Positions 44,464-53,484 of a stretch of 64,000 nt of DNA are shown piece by piece (the stretch's first letter is position 1; each line of letters opens with the position of its first letter). The stretch is from Blastomonas fulva (lineage in GTDB: Bacteria > Pseudomonadota > Alphaproteobacteria > Sphingomonadales > Sphingomonadaceae). The DNA lies in NCBI RefSeq assembly GCF_003431825.1, contig NZ_CP020083.1, positions 186,001-250,000 of the forward strand, given 5' to 3'. The notes under the pieces were generated by a model. That model was not told the origin of the DNA. It searched no databases and saw only the letters and a program-made list of their open reading frames with translations. The position numbers and the translations under genes are program-made.

Positions 44464-45081
44464 TTATGGGGGGAAGCTGGAGGGGGCAGGAGCGGCTGAA
44501 AGCAGACGCTGTTTTTGTCGCCCCTCCGCTCCTGTCAGAAGCATCCGGTAGCCGCCGTTAATCATCGCCTTGGCCTCGGCGATAAGGCGCTGTGTCCTGC
44601 GTCTGTGCGAGGAAGATTTCCATTCAGCGCCGCGAGCAACGCTCATTCCAGGGTAGATGCGCCGGAAGGCAAGCTCATGCGTGGTCAGGGATTTGCCCCC
44701 CGGGGTCACCGCAAGATCAAGGATGTCCAAAAGGAGCTGGAGCCGGTGACGCTGAAACTCGGTCGGACGCGGCACGCAAGCCGCGCTTGTGTCCGTGCCG
44801 TCGACGTTCAGTCCATCGAAGCACGCAGATGCCCGGTAACGGAGCGCAGCCAGACTATCCCGTGGAACGACACAGGCCAGTGGCAATCCGGGATCGTCGG
44901 CCAGCAGGCAGATCCGGTGCATCATTTGACCATCGCTCAGGACCAAATGATGCCCAGAGGCGAGCTTTTGCTGGGTCAGGACATGTGGCCGTGATGCCAG
45001 TTTCAGCGGTGAGCAGTCCGAAATGCCTTGAGGCGCCGCATCAAGGATGATGACAAAGCCGCAGGCGTGCGCTGCCCACAA
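44464..45081 (-). CDS. DUF2285 family protein
   Basis: The roughly 205-residue product has the DUF2285 layout. It starts LWAAHACGFVIILDAAP and contains SDGQMMHRICLLADDPGLPLACVVPRD and DFQRH-like FQRHRLQLLLDILDLAV. The C-terminal RGAEWKSSSHRRRTQRLIAEAKAM is basic. The family appears next to DUF6499 on conjugative elements; its role is not established. No good ATG was found: the coordinate uses a TTG, and the frame is open about 45 bases further, overlapping the DUF6499 gene. Confidence 0.75.
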   Translation of the reverse strand: MWAAHACGFVIILDAAPQGISDCSPLKLASRPHVLTQQKLASGHHLVLSDGQMMHRICLLADDPGLPLACVVPRDSLAALRYRASACFDGLNVDGTDTSAACVPRPTEFQRHRLQLLLDILDLAVTPGGKSLTTHELAFRRIYPGMSVARGAEWKSSSHRRRTQRLIAEAKAMINGGYRMLLTGAEGRQKQRLLSAAPAPSSFPP

Positions 45082-45091
45082 AGCAGGTGCT

Positions 45092-45283
45092 TCAGTTGAC
45101 CGGAGATAAGGCGAACACGGGAAAGCTCAGGCCCCAGCGCTGGGCCATTTCCTCCTGCTCAACACGGTGGACTGTGCGCCTGCCGGTCATCACCTCGCGG
45201 TATTCCTTGCGATAGACTGGATTGCGGCGCAAGAATTCCTGGGCGAACCCGGGGAAGTCCATCGCGATCTGCACAGTCTGCAT
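45092..45283 (-). CDS. DUF6499 (small transcriptional-regulator-like) protein
   Basis: This 63-residue protein (MQTVQIAMDFPGFAQEFLRRNPVYRKEYREVMTG...EEMAQRWGLSFPVF) matches the short DUF6499 proteins that sit directly upstream of DUF2285 genes in alphaproteobacterial integrative elements. It has no complete HTH that I can define. The next gene starts at or before its stop, suggesting coupling. Confidence 0.8.
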   Translation of the reverse strand: MQTVQIAMDFPGFAQEFLRRNPVYRKEYREVMTGRRTVHRVEQEEMAQRWGLSFPVFALSPVN

Positions 45284-45393
45284 TGTCCTGGCCTCGCCTG
45301 CTTTGGCTGACTCCGAAAGAGTCGGCCAGCATCGCGATCGGGCGAGGTTCGGCCATTCCGAGCTTGCAGGATGGTGGTCCCTACAATCTGGTA

Positions 45394-45420
45394 TCCCGCC
45401 CGGCGCGAGGCCGGGCGGGA
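45394..45420. terminator. Perfect GC-rich hairpin between DUF736 copy 2 and DUF6499
   Basis: Arms TCCCGCCCGGC and GCCGGGCGGGA pair perfectly over 11 bases around a GCGAG loop. The hairpin begins 10 bases after the DUF736 stop on the minus strand. No T-run follows, so it may act as an attenuator or 3'-end stabiliser rather than a classical terminator. Confidence 0.6.
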
Positions 45421-45429
45421 CCCGACCAG

Positions 45430-45747
45430 TCAGTCGCCGGCCCGGCGGGTCTGGCGTGTCCAGACCAGGTCATGCGCGTCACCTTCCCCCTCAAAGAGCT
45501 GGGCAAAGATCGGTGCCGCAAAGCTGGGGTCATCGAGCTTGACCGACAGGTAGGGGCGCTTGTCCTGCGAGGTCTTTTCCCAGGCTGCGCCAACTTCGGT
45601 CTCACCAATGTAGACGCGGTGGCTGGGAGCGTTGCTGCTGGGGTTTTCTTCCGGAGTGATACGGACCGACTTGGCCTGGACCGAAAGCGTGGTGATCTGG
45701 CCGCGATATTCGCCGGCGATCTTTTGGAATGAACCAATTCTTGCCAT
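45430..45747 (-). CDS. DUF736 family protein (copy 2)
   Basis: The 105-residue protein begins MARIGSFQKIAGEYRGQITTLSVQAKSVRITPEENPSSNAPSHRVYIGETEVGAAW and ends with the family segment SVKLDDPSFAAPIFAQLFEGEGDAHDLVW. The ATG at 45747 has GGAAA upstream. It is the outermost recognisable gene of the conjugative module on this side and differs clearly from copy 1. DUF736 proteins are abundant on such elements, with unknown function. Confidence 0.88.
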   Translation of the reverse strand: MARIGSFQKIAGEYRGQITTLSVQAKSVRITPEENPSSNAPSHRVYIGETEVGAAWEKTSQDKRPYLSVKLDDPSFAAPIFAQLFEGEGDAHDLVWTRQTRRAGD

Positions 45748-46427
45748 GATGATTTCCTTTCCTGATGGTCGAGCCGCACCAGCGCGGTCTCGATGCGCAT
45801 CGTCCGCCAGCAAGGGATGAGCGCTGCAGCCGAATGGCCTGGAGCGGATGCGAAGGACGGCGGGACTGCGACTTTCTTGGTTCGCGAGGAACGGCGGCAC
45901 GCCGGGGGAAGAAAGTTGTCAAGAGCGCCGTTGCGGCAAGCTCAGCCAGCGCAAGCGTCTTGCTGGCAGATCGCGCATCTAACGAGATCGTGCAGGTGCG
46001 GCTACGATGATGGACAGGCGGGATCAGGCAAGCTCGTCGAAAACACAAGCTGGCTAAGGCGAGCTATCTCCCACGTTCCCTTTGGGAAAATCGGATTTGC
46101 GCTTTCGCAACACCCCGGATCGCTGCAGCACGACGCTGGGGAATACCGACAATTGCCCTGGCAGAATTGACGCAATGCAGGTATCGCTACTAGTCGTGAC
46201 GCACCTTCTGCCTTTCAGCGCAGATTGCTTTTCTGACGACCATTTTGTAGCGAGCAGGCCCGGTCCATGCTGATGGCGCGCATTGCCCGGTGAACGGCCC
46301 CACACGCAGGATGATCACTCTGCTTCTCGGGACACAGTACAGGCGGCGCTCTTGATGGAAAAATCGTACGCAACAGCTAGGCCGAGTCTTCGATCTGACA
46401 GACAGCAAAGTGCCCGCACATGGGAGC
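45748..46427. other. Intergenic region beyond the conjugation module
   Basis: No gene is supported in this stretch of about 680 bases. The part next to 45747 should hold the DUF736 promoter. Open frames on both strands have poor composition and no ribosome-binding site. This is a likely place for the element's outer end, but no integrase, tRNA or repeat marking an attachment site was seen. Confidence 0.5.
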
Positions 46428-46772
46428 ATGTCGTCCAGGAAAACCACCCTGCCCCCATCTGACCGTCCAGCCTTCACCCTGCAAACCATTTTCGACCCCA
46501 ACGAATTGCTCCATGCCGAAAATTGCGAGCGTTTGATCGAGCAAGCACAATATTCAGGGCCGCTATCCAAGAGGACACCGGCCCTGATGAGACTAACGGA
46601 ATCACCGATTGAATGGATCATATTCGCAGATGATCATGCTGGGATCACCGTCGAATTCTGCAAGCGGCATAACCGAATAACCTGCGCTGGTTTCGATGAG
46701 GACGATGACAGTCATCATCGTGCGGGCCAGGTTCCAGGCGAGCGATTGGGCGGTAGAAAGTGGCATCGGTAA
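46428..46772 (+). CDS. Doubtful small hypothetical protein
   Basis: A 114-codon frame encodes MSSRKTTLPPSDRPAFTLQTIFDPNELLHAENCERLIEQ and later TESPIEWIIFADDHAGITVEFCKRHNRITCAGFDEDDD. The composition up to residue 95 is protein-like, with acidic and hydrophobic alternation. The tail is basic, and the upstream GGGAG is too close to the ATG. No family was recognised and no neighbour supports it. It could be a degraded gene. Confidence 0.35.
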   Translation: MSSRKTTLPPSDRPAFTLQTIFDPNELLHAENCERLIEQAQYSGPLSKRTPALMRLTESPIEWIIFADDHAGITVEFCKRHNRITCAGFDEDDDSHHRAGQVPGERLGGRKWHR

Positions 46773-47246
46773 AGCTTCTGTCTCCGGAGCGGGGCAATTC
46801 CCGCTCGACAGTCGCCCCGCCGGTCGGGGTCAGGCTGCAATCACCGCAGCAAAGCTGCGGCCACACGCAATGCGTAGTGGACCCTTTACGGGTTGATTGA
46901 GGGAGGCCTGACCTCGTGCCCAGGGATCAGCGGCATTTAGAGCAGGTATTGGTTCGATCCGGCAGAGGCGATTATCCCCCGCATGCTGCCGAAAATGTGC
47001 CGGAGGCTGAGTAGCGGGTTCAAGTACAGTTCTTGGAACGCTGCCATCGATCCGTAAATTAGGGCAGCGTCAGCTGGCGACCCACACCCGGTCGTTCCGA
47101 TGTGGCCGCAGGAATGTCAGCTTACGTCGTAACCGGTCACTCGAACGTGTGACAGCTGCCAGGTGGGTAGAATTGGTCGACACTCTCGCCATCTATATAG
47201 TTCACCGATTGTCTAGCGAGGGTGCGGCAGACGCGCTGTTCCAACT
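46773..47246. other. Intergenic region with hairpins between the conjugation module and the nitrate operon
   Basis: No gene is seen in these 474 bases. Two hairpins stand close together, CCCCG-CCGGT-CGGGG (46815-46829) and CCGCAGC-AAA-GCTGCGG (46844-46860). They are not followed by T-runs in either direction. The region lies past the end of the minus-strand nitrate operon. Confidence 0.5.
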
Positions 47247-48065
47247 TTATGCGCGGATGCGGACTTTGGGGGGCGGCGCAATATCCGTCGGCAGATCGAG
47301 CCATTCTGAACTCAAATCAGCCGTTTCAGCATGGGCATGGGTCACGTCACCCACCAGCAGCAACGCCGGGTCCCTGTCACCGACCGCTGCCATCAGCAAA
47401 GCCAGACCGTCAAGACGACCACGGATCAGGCGCTCGTGGGGCGATGAGACGTTGACCGCGATCAGGATGGGCGTGCTCGGCAGCAACCCTTTGGCTATCA
47501 GTTGCTCTGCAATATGCGGTGCAGCGGCACGGCCCATATAGATCGCAAGTGTCGTTTGTTCTCCCGCGATCGCTGACCAGTGGATGTCAGTTTGGCCATT
47601 CCCGCAGCCTTGCGCCGTGATGAACGTGAGCGCCCTCGTGCTGCCGCGTCTGGTCAGCGAGAACACTCCTGAAGCTGCCGCTGCACTGGCGGCGGTGATC
47701 CCCGGGCACACCTGAACGCGTATGCCCTTGGCCTGCAGTGCATCGAGCTCCTCGGTCATCCGTCCGAACACCGCAGGATCGCCGCCCTTTAGCCGAACGA
47801 CGCGGTGACCGTTATGCGCGGATTTTACCAGAAGGCCGTTGATTGCGGGCTGGGACATCGAGTGCCGCCCTGACCGTTTGCCCACAGGCACTTGCATCAC
47901 CTGTCTGGGGATAAGATCGAGGATTTCCTGACTGACCAGTGCATCGTGGAACACGATTGAAGCCATTGCCAGCAGCCGTTCGGCCTTGCGGGTCAGCAGA
48001 TCGGGATCGCCTGGGCCAGCGCCCACCAGCCAGACATCGCCGGAGCCAAAACTTATGTCAGCCAT
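47247..48065 (-). CDS. cobA: Uroporphyrinogen-III C-methyltransferase (sirohaem synthesis)
   Basis: The 272-residue SAM-dependent methyltransferase has VWLVGAGPGDPDLLTRKAERLL, VPVGKRSGRHSMSQPAIN, VVRLKGGDPAVFGRM and ICPGITAASAAAA-type segments, all family signatures. It makes precorrin-2 from uroporphyrinogen III, the first step to the sirohaem of NirB. The CysG dehydrogenase/ferrochelatase domain is absent, so that step must be encoded elsewhere. Its ATG overlaps the end of nasA by 8 bases, and it is the last gene of the operon. Confidence 0.92.
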   Translation of the reverse strand: MADISFGSGDVWLVGAGPGDPDLLTRKAERLLAMASIVFHDALVSQEILDLIPRQVMQVPVGKRSGRHSMSQPAINGLLVKSAHNGHRVVRLKGGDPAVFGRMTEELDALQAKGIRVQVCPGITAASAAAASGVFSLTRRGSTRALTFITAQGCGNGQTDIHWSAIAGEQTTLAIYMGRAAAPHIAEQLIAKGLLPSTPILIAVNVSSPHERLIRGRLDGLALLMAAVGDRDPALLLVGDVTHAHAETADLSSEWLDLPTDIAPPPKVRIRA

Positions 48066-50661
48066 GGGCTGCCTCCTTGTGTTGCTTGATCAACCGCTGG
48101 ATTGCGGGTTTGCATGAGCCGCAGTTGGTGCCGGCAGACAACGCAGCCCCAACCGCCTCGGTGGTCATCAACCGCTGGCTCGCGATGGCCTTGGTCAGCG
48201 TGATCGTGCCGATGTCGAAGCAGCTGCAGACAATCGCGCCGCGATCGGGCGCGGGTATAGCAGAGCGCCCGGCCAGCAGTTCGGTCGCGCTGGCTTCAGA
48301 GACCCCAAGCTGAGCAATCAACCACTCGCGCCTGGGAAGCCGCTGGAGCGGACCGATGTAAAGAGCCGCCACGACCACGCCGTCGCGCAGGATGGCAAAC
48401 CGGTGCTGACCGTGCGCGCCGTCATGGCTTTCGATGCGTTCGCCGCGCGGCAGAACCCGCTTGGCGAACGCCAGTGGATCGCCATCGCCTGCCAGCTCGA
48501 CTAGCCACCCGGCCTTGGTTCGCACCTTGGTGGCATAGCTGGATGGCAAAGGATCAGGCAGTACCGACGCGATGAGAAACCCGTGCCAGTCGGCGGCAAA
48601 TGGCGAGATGCGCGCCGGTGCGTTCTTGAACCCAGGCTGCCCCGAATGCGGATCGGTCAGTGCGCGGGCGAGCACGCCGGTGCGCCCACCGCTCGATTGC
48701 TGGCCGGTCCAATGGATCGGCACGAACAGTTCGCCGCGACGTTGCCCATCGCTGATGCTGACCCTGTATACGCTGCTGCCCTGCGGGGTTGCCACGAGCG
48801 CCAACCCGCCATCAGACAGGCCGTGCGCCAGAGCATCTTCGGCCTGGATTTCAACCAGCGGTTCCTGCCGATGCTGGCCGAGCCGTGCGCTGAGCCCGGT
48901 GCGGGTCATGGTATGCCACTGGTCACGATAGCGCCCGGTGTTGAGCGTCAATGGCCAGGCCTTGAGCGGCTTGCCAAGCTCCATCTGTGAAACAGGCACC
49001 AGCCGCGCCTTGCCGTCGGGCGTTGAAAATCGGCCATCGGCAAAGGCGTCTCCGCCCCAGCGCCAGGGTTGCATCGCGTTATAGGCAAGGTTGGAGATAG
49101 CCGCATGGCAGCCGATGTCGAACACCCTTTTTCCGGCATTCTGATATGTAGAGAGGCGGGCATGCTCGCGGTAAATGTCGGCAGGACTGTCAAAGCTGAA
49201 CGCCTCGCGCCAGCCCATCGCGCGCGCGACCTGCTTGATGATCCACCAGTCTGGCCTTGCCTCGCCCGCAGCCGGCAGGAACGCGCGCTGGCGACTGATC
49301 ACCCGTTCGGAGTTGGTGACCGTGCCATCTTTTTCGCCCCAGCCGGTGGCGGGCAGCTTCACATGCGCATAGGCACTGGTGTCGGTATTCGCGATGCAAT
49401 CGGAAACGACCACAAACGGGCATGCGGCCAATGCTTCGCGCACTGTGCCTGCGTCGGGGAGCGATACAGCCGGGTTGGTGGCCATGATCCAAACTGCCTT
49501 GACCCGCCCCTCCCCGATCGCGCGGAACAGATCGACGGCTTTGAGGCCCGGTTTGGCCGCAATATTGGGCGAGGCCCAGAACCGGCGGACGAGACTGCGG
49601 TTTTCAGGCGCGAAATCCATGTGCGAGGCCAGCGTGGTCGCCAGCCCGCCAACCTCGCGCCCACCCATTGCATTGGGTTGGCCGGTGATCGAGAACGGAG
49701 CCGCACCGGGCTTGCCGATGCGGCCTGTCGCCAGATGCAGATTGAGGATCGCATTGACCTGGTCGGTGCCGCGGATCGACTGGTTAATACCCTGGCTGAA
49801 CATCGTGACAGTGCGCGGATGCGCGGCGAACAGATCGAACAGCGCCTGGACATCGGCAGGCGGCAGATCGCAGCTGCGGGCGACCGACCACAGGTCATGG
49901 TCGTGCTCAAGGCTTTCCCAGAAGCCATCGGGGACAAAGACTCTTCGGTCGATGTAATCGCGATCAATCAGCCCCTCGCGCATCGCAAAGGCCAAGAGGC
50001 CATTCATCAGCGCGACGTCGCTTCCGGGTCGCAACGCCAGGTGCAGATCGGCATCCGCGCAGGTTTCTGTGCGGCGCGGATCGATCACCACCAGCTTTGT
50101 GCCGCGTGCCGCCCGCGCGGCCATGATCCGCTGATAGATTACCGGATGGCACCAGGCGGTGTTCGATCCGACCAGTATGATAAGGTCCGCCGCATCGAGA
50201 TCATTGTAGCTCGCCGGTACGATGTCCTCGCCAAAGGCGCGCATGTGCCCAGCGACCGCGCTCGACATGCATAGCCGCGAATTGGTGTCGATATTGGCCG
50301 ATCCGATAAAGCCCTTCATCAGCTTGTTGGCGACGTAATAGTCCTCGGTCAGCAGCTGGCCCGATACGTAGAATGCGACGCTATCCGGGCCGTATTGCTC
50401 GATCGTGCGGCGAAACTGGCGCGCGACATGCGCAATGGTCTTGTCCCAGCTCGCCTGCTTTCCACCGATTTCAGGTTGCAGCAGACGGCCTTCATGGCTG
50501 AGCGTCTCGCCCAGATGGGTGCCCTTGGAGCACAGCCGTCCGGCGTTTGCCGGATGTTCTGGATCACCAACAATCGCTGCGCTTTGGCCATCGGCAGCAG
50601 GCGTGGCGAGGACGCCGCAACCGACACCGCAATAGGCACAGGTGGTGCGCGTTGCGTTCAC
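48058..50661 (-). CDS. nasA: Assimilatory nitrate reductase catalytic subunit with C-terminal [2Fe-2S] domain
   Basis: This 867-residue molybdenum enzyme has an N-terminal [4Fe-4S] site at Cys8, Cys11, Cys15 and Cys44. The Mo-coordinating Cys is in NSRLCMSSAVAG, and molybdopterin-binding domains run through LVGSNTAWCHPV, MFSQGINQS and WHTMTRTGLSARL. The last 60 residues add a BFD-type [2Fe-2S] module (VCSCFDIG ... GTNCGSCKP). It reduces cytoplasmic nitrate to nitrite. The start is a GTG at 50661 that overlaps the nirD stop (GTGA); no ATG precedes the Cys motif in frame without entering nirD. Confidence 0.94.
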   Translation of the reverse strand: MNATRTTCAYCGVGCGVLATPAADGQSAAIVGDPEHPANAGRLCSKGTHLGETLSHEGRLLQPEIGGKQASWDKTIAHVARQFRRTIEQYGPDSVAFYVSGQLLTEDYYVANKLMKGFIGSANIDTNSRLCMSSAVAGHMRAFGEDIVPASYNDLDAADLIILVGSNTAWCHPVIYQRIMAARAARGTKLVVIDPRRTETCADADLHLALRPGSDVALMNGLLAFAMREGLIDRDYIDRRVFVPDGFWESLEHDHDLWSVARSCDLPPADVQALFDLFAAHPRTVTMFSQGINQSIRGTDQVNAILNLHLATGRIGKPGAAPFSITGQPNAMGGREVGGLATTLASHMDFAPENRSLVRRFWASPNIAAKPGLKAVDLFRAIGEGRVKAVWIMATNPAVSLPDAGTVREALAACPFVVVSDCIANTDTSAYAHVKLPATGWGEKDGTVTNSERVISRQRAFLPAAGEARPDWWIIKQVARAMGWREAFSFDSPADIYREHARLSTYQNAGKRVFDIGCHAAISNLAYNAMQPWRWGGDAFADGRFSTPDGKARLVPVSQMELGKPLKAWPLTLNTGRYRDQWHTMTRTGLSARLGQHRQEPLVEIQAEDALAHGLSDGGLALVATPQGSSVYRVSISDGQRRGELFVPIHWTGQQSSGGRTGVLARALTDPHSGQPGFKNAPARISPFAADWHGFLIASVLPDPLPSSYATKVRTKAGWLVELAGDGDPLAFAKRVLPRGERIESHDGAHGQHRFAILRDGVVVAALYIGPLQRLPRREWLIAQLGVSEASATELLAGRSAIPAPDRGAIVCSCFDIGTITLTKAIASQRLMTTEAVGAALSAGTNCGSCKPAIQRLIKQHKEAAHG

Positions 50662-50996
50662 GCCGCCAACCGCAGCGCCGCGGCCCGCTCGATCAGGATG
50701 CGCCCGCTGTGAACCTCCACCGGAATGGTTGGCGTACAGCCTTTGTCTGTTCCCTGCGCCTCGCCAGTCGCAAGGCTGATAACCCAGTTGTGCAGCGGGC
50801 ACGTCACGCTGTCGCCATGGACGATGCCCTGGCTCAGCGGGCCGTGCTTGTGCGGACAGCGGTTGACCAGCGCGTAGATGCGCCCCGATCCAGTGCGGAA
50901 CACCGCAATTTCCTCGCCGCCCGCCACCTTGACGGCGCGCGATCCGCGTAGAGGCACGTCTTCCACGCTGCCCACATCAATCCATTGCGGCATCAT
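50658..50996 (-). CDS. nirD: Assimilatory nitrite reductase small subunit (Rieske)
   Basis: The 112-residue protein has the Rieske-like motif CPHKHGPLSQG...CPLHNWVISL, with both C-x-H and C-x2-H intact, and the NirD framework WIDVGSVEDVPLRGSRAVKVAGGEEIAVFRTG. It is the small subunit of NADH-dependent nitrite reductase. The ATG at 50996 overlaps the nirB stop (ATGA), and its stop overlaps the nasA GTG. Confidence 0.94.
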   Translation of the reverse strand: MMPQWIDVGSVEDVPLRGSRAVKVAGGEEIAVFRTGSGRIYALVNRCPHKHGPLSQGIVHGDSVTCPLHNWVISLATGEAQGTDKGCTPTIPVEVHSGRILIERAAALRLAA

Positions 50997-53470
50997 GCTG
51001 AAACCCCTTCCATCTGCGGGATCGGCCGGAATTCGGCCATCGGACGGTGCAGGTTGCGCTCTGCGCCAGCAGCGCGCTCTGCCCACGGATCATCCTGGCT
51101 GAACGATTGCGCCACCCAGAAGCGTGCCGCCAGCGCATCGCGCCCCTCCACATCGTCGATCAACAGGGCACGCAGCCACTCCATCCCCATCCGCTCGATC
51201 CAGGGCGCGGTGCGTTCCAGATAGCGGGCATGTTCGCGGTAGAGCTGGACGAAAGCGGCGGCCATGTGGATCGCCTCTTCCTCGGTGGCGACCTTGCACA
51301 GCAGGTCGGTGCCTCGCAGGTGGATACCGCCATTGCCGCCGACATGCAGCTCGTAGCCGCTGTCGACGCAGATCACGCCGAAGTCCTTGATCGTCGCCTC
51401 GGCGCAATTGCGCGGGCAGCCGCTGACTGCCATCTTGAACTTGTGCGGCATCCAGCTGCCCCAGAACTTGCGCTCCAGCTTGACACCCAGCCCGGTCGAA
51501 TCCTGAGTACCGAAGCGGCACCATTCGCTGCCGACGCAGGTCTTCACCGTGCGCAGCGCCTTCCCATAAGCGTGGCCCGAAACCATCCCGGCGGCATTCA
51601 AATCGGCCCAGACAGCGGGCAGATCCTCCTTCTTGATGCCGAAGATGTCGAGTCGCTGGCCGCCTGTGACCTTGACCATTGGCGCATCGTATTTCTCGAC
51701 GACATCGGCGATGGCGCGCAATTCTTTCGGGTTGGTCAACCCGCCCCACATCCGGGGAACCACTGAATAGGTGCCGTCCTTCTGGATGTTGGCGTGCATC
51801 CGTTCGTTGACGAAGCGGCTCTGCTGGTCATCGACATATTCGCCAGGCCAGGCACACAGCAGGTAATAATTGAGCGCGGGACGGCACGACGCACAGCCAT
51901 CGGGGGTGGACCAGTGCAGGTCCTGCATCACCTGCGGGATGTGACGAAAGCCGCGATCGACGATCAGCGCGCGCACCTCGTCGTGGGTGAAGCTGGTGCA
52001 TTTGCACATCGGCTTGGCGGTGCGTTCGCCCGCATATTCATCGCCCAGGCTGATCGCGAGGAGCGTCTCGACCAGGCCGGTGCACGACCCGCAACTCGCC
52101 GATGCCTTGCAGGTGGCGCGCACCGCATCGAGCGTGCCTGCACCGTCTGCAATACATGCTGCGACCTGACCCTTGCTGACGCCGTTGCAGCCGCACACTT
52201 CCGCATCATCGGACAGCGCTGCAACGGCGGCCTTAGGGTCCGCTTGCCCCTCTCCAGAGGCGAAGGCCTGGCCGAAGATCAACGCATCGCGGATCTCGGT
52301 CACGTCTTCGGATCGCTTGAGGAGGTCGAAATACCAGTTGCCATCGGCGGTGTCGCCATAGAGCACTGCACCAACCACGCGGTCGTCTTTCACCACCACG
52401 CGCTTGTAGACCCCGCGCGCAGCATCGCGCAGCACGATGTCTTCTGCGCCATCGCCGCCAGCAAAATCGCCTGCCGAAAACACATCGATGCCGGAGACCT
52501 TGAGCTTGGTTGCGGTGACCGACCCTTCATAGCTGTTCGCTTTACCGGTGAGGCCATCGGCGAGCGCGCGGCACATCTCCCAGATCGGCGCTACCAGGCC
52601 ATAGACCTGCCCGCGATGTTCGACGCATTCGCCTACCGCAAGGATCGCCGGATCGCTGGTCACCATCTGGTCATCGACCAATATCGCGCGATTGACGGCG
52701 AGCCCTGCCTCTTTTGCAAGTTTCACATTCGGACGGATACCCGCCGCCATCACCACCAGGCTGGCCGGAATGTTGCGCCCGTCGGTCAGACGCACACCTT
52801 CGACCTTGCCCTCTCCAAGTATTTCCGCCGTGTTGGCGCCTGTCAAAATTGTCTGACCGCGGCCCTCCAGCGCGGCTTTCAGCAGCCACCCTGCCGCTTC
52901 GTCGAGCTGACGCTCCATCAGCGTATCCATCAGGTGAATGACGGTGACCTGCATACCCCGCAAGGCGAGCCCATGGGCCGCCTCCAGGCCAAGCAGGCCA
53001 CCGCCGATCACCACGGCATCCCCCCCCAGGGCGGCCGTGTGAACCATCATGTCGACATCCGCCATATCGCGGAACGAGACGACGCCAGGCAGATCCTTGC
53101 CCGGTACCGGGATGATGAACGGGTCCGATCCGGTGGCGATCAGCAGCCGGTCGTAGTGCGCCACCCGCCCCGACTGCGCAGTCACCGTCTGCGCTTCGCG
53201 GTCGATGGCGATAACCAGATCGCTGACCACCAGATCGATGCCGTGGTCGGCATACCAGCTGCGGTCGTTGATCACGATCTCGTCGAAAGACTTCTCGCCC
53301 GCCAGCAGCGGAGAGAGCATGATGCGGTTGTAGTTCACATGCGGTTCGGCACCGAAGATGGTGATGCGGAAGCGGTGCGGATCGCGCGCCAGCACCTCTT
53401 CCACCGCGCGGCACCCGGCCATGCCGTTGCCGATAACTACCAGATTTTCGCGCAGATGTTCGCGGTCCAT
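50993..53470 (-). CDS. nirB: Assimilatory nitrite reductase large subunit
   Basis: The 825-residue enzyme has an FAD/NAD(P)H-binding domain (LVVIGNGMAGCRAVEEV, LIATGSDPFIIPVPG, AVVIGGGLLGLEAAHGLA) and a BFD-like [2Fe-2S] region (VCGCNGVSKG ... CKASASCGSCTGLV). The sulfite/nitrite reductase domain has the sirohaem/[4Fe-4S] cysteines in CVGSEWCRFGTQDS and SGCPRNCAEATIKDFG. It reduces nitrite to ammonium. The ATG at 53470 has AAGGGA upstream; the frame above it enters the porin gene. Confidence 0.95.
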   Translation of the reverse strand: MDREHLRENLVVIGNGMAGCRAVEEVLARDPHRFRITIFGAEPHVNYNRIMLSPLLAGEKSFDEIVINDRSWYADHGIDLVVSDLVIAIDREAQTVTAQSGRVAHYDRLLIATGSDPFIIPVPGKDLPGVVSFRDMADVDMMVHTAALGGDAVVIGGGLLGLEAAHGLALRGMQVTVIHLMDTLMERQLDEAAGWLLKAALEGRGQTILTGANTAEILGEGKVEGVRLTDGRNIPASLVVMAAGIRPNVKLAKEAGLAVNRAILVDDQMVTSDPAILAVGECVEHRGQVYGLVAPIWEMCRALADGLTGKANSYEGSVTATKLKVSGIDVFSAGDFAGGDGAEDIVLRDAARGVYKRVVVKDDRVVGAVLYGDTADGNWYFDLLKRSEDVTEIRDALIFGQAFASGEGQADPKAAVAALSDDAEVCGCNGVSKGQVAACIADGAGTLDAVRATCKASASCGSCTGLVETLLAISLGDEYAGERTAKPMCKCTSFTHDEVRALIVDRGFRHIPQVMQDLHWSTPDGCASCRPALNYYLLCAWPGEYVDDQQSRFVNERMHANIQKDGTYSVVPRMWGGLTNPKELRAIADVVEKYDAPMVKVTGGQRLDIFGIKKEDLPAVWADLNAAGMVSGHAYGKALRTVKTCVGSEWCRFGTQDSTGLGVKLERKFWGSWMPHKFKMAVSGCPRNCAEATIKDFGVICVDSGYELHVGGNGGIHLRGTDLLCKVATEEEAIHMAAAFVQLYREHARYLERTAPWIERMGMEWLRALLIDDVEGRDALAARFWVAQSFSQDDPWAERAAGAERNLHRPMAEFRPIPQMEGVSA

Positions 53471-53484
53471 GCCAGTTTCCCTTG

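Noticed and set aside
46190..46621. 143-codon minus-strand frame
   Set aside because: It overlaps the weak plus-strand candidate; the product is Cys/Arg-rich without a domain, and no start site is supported.
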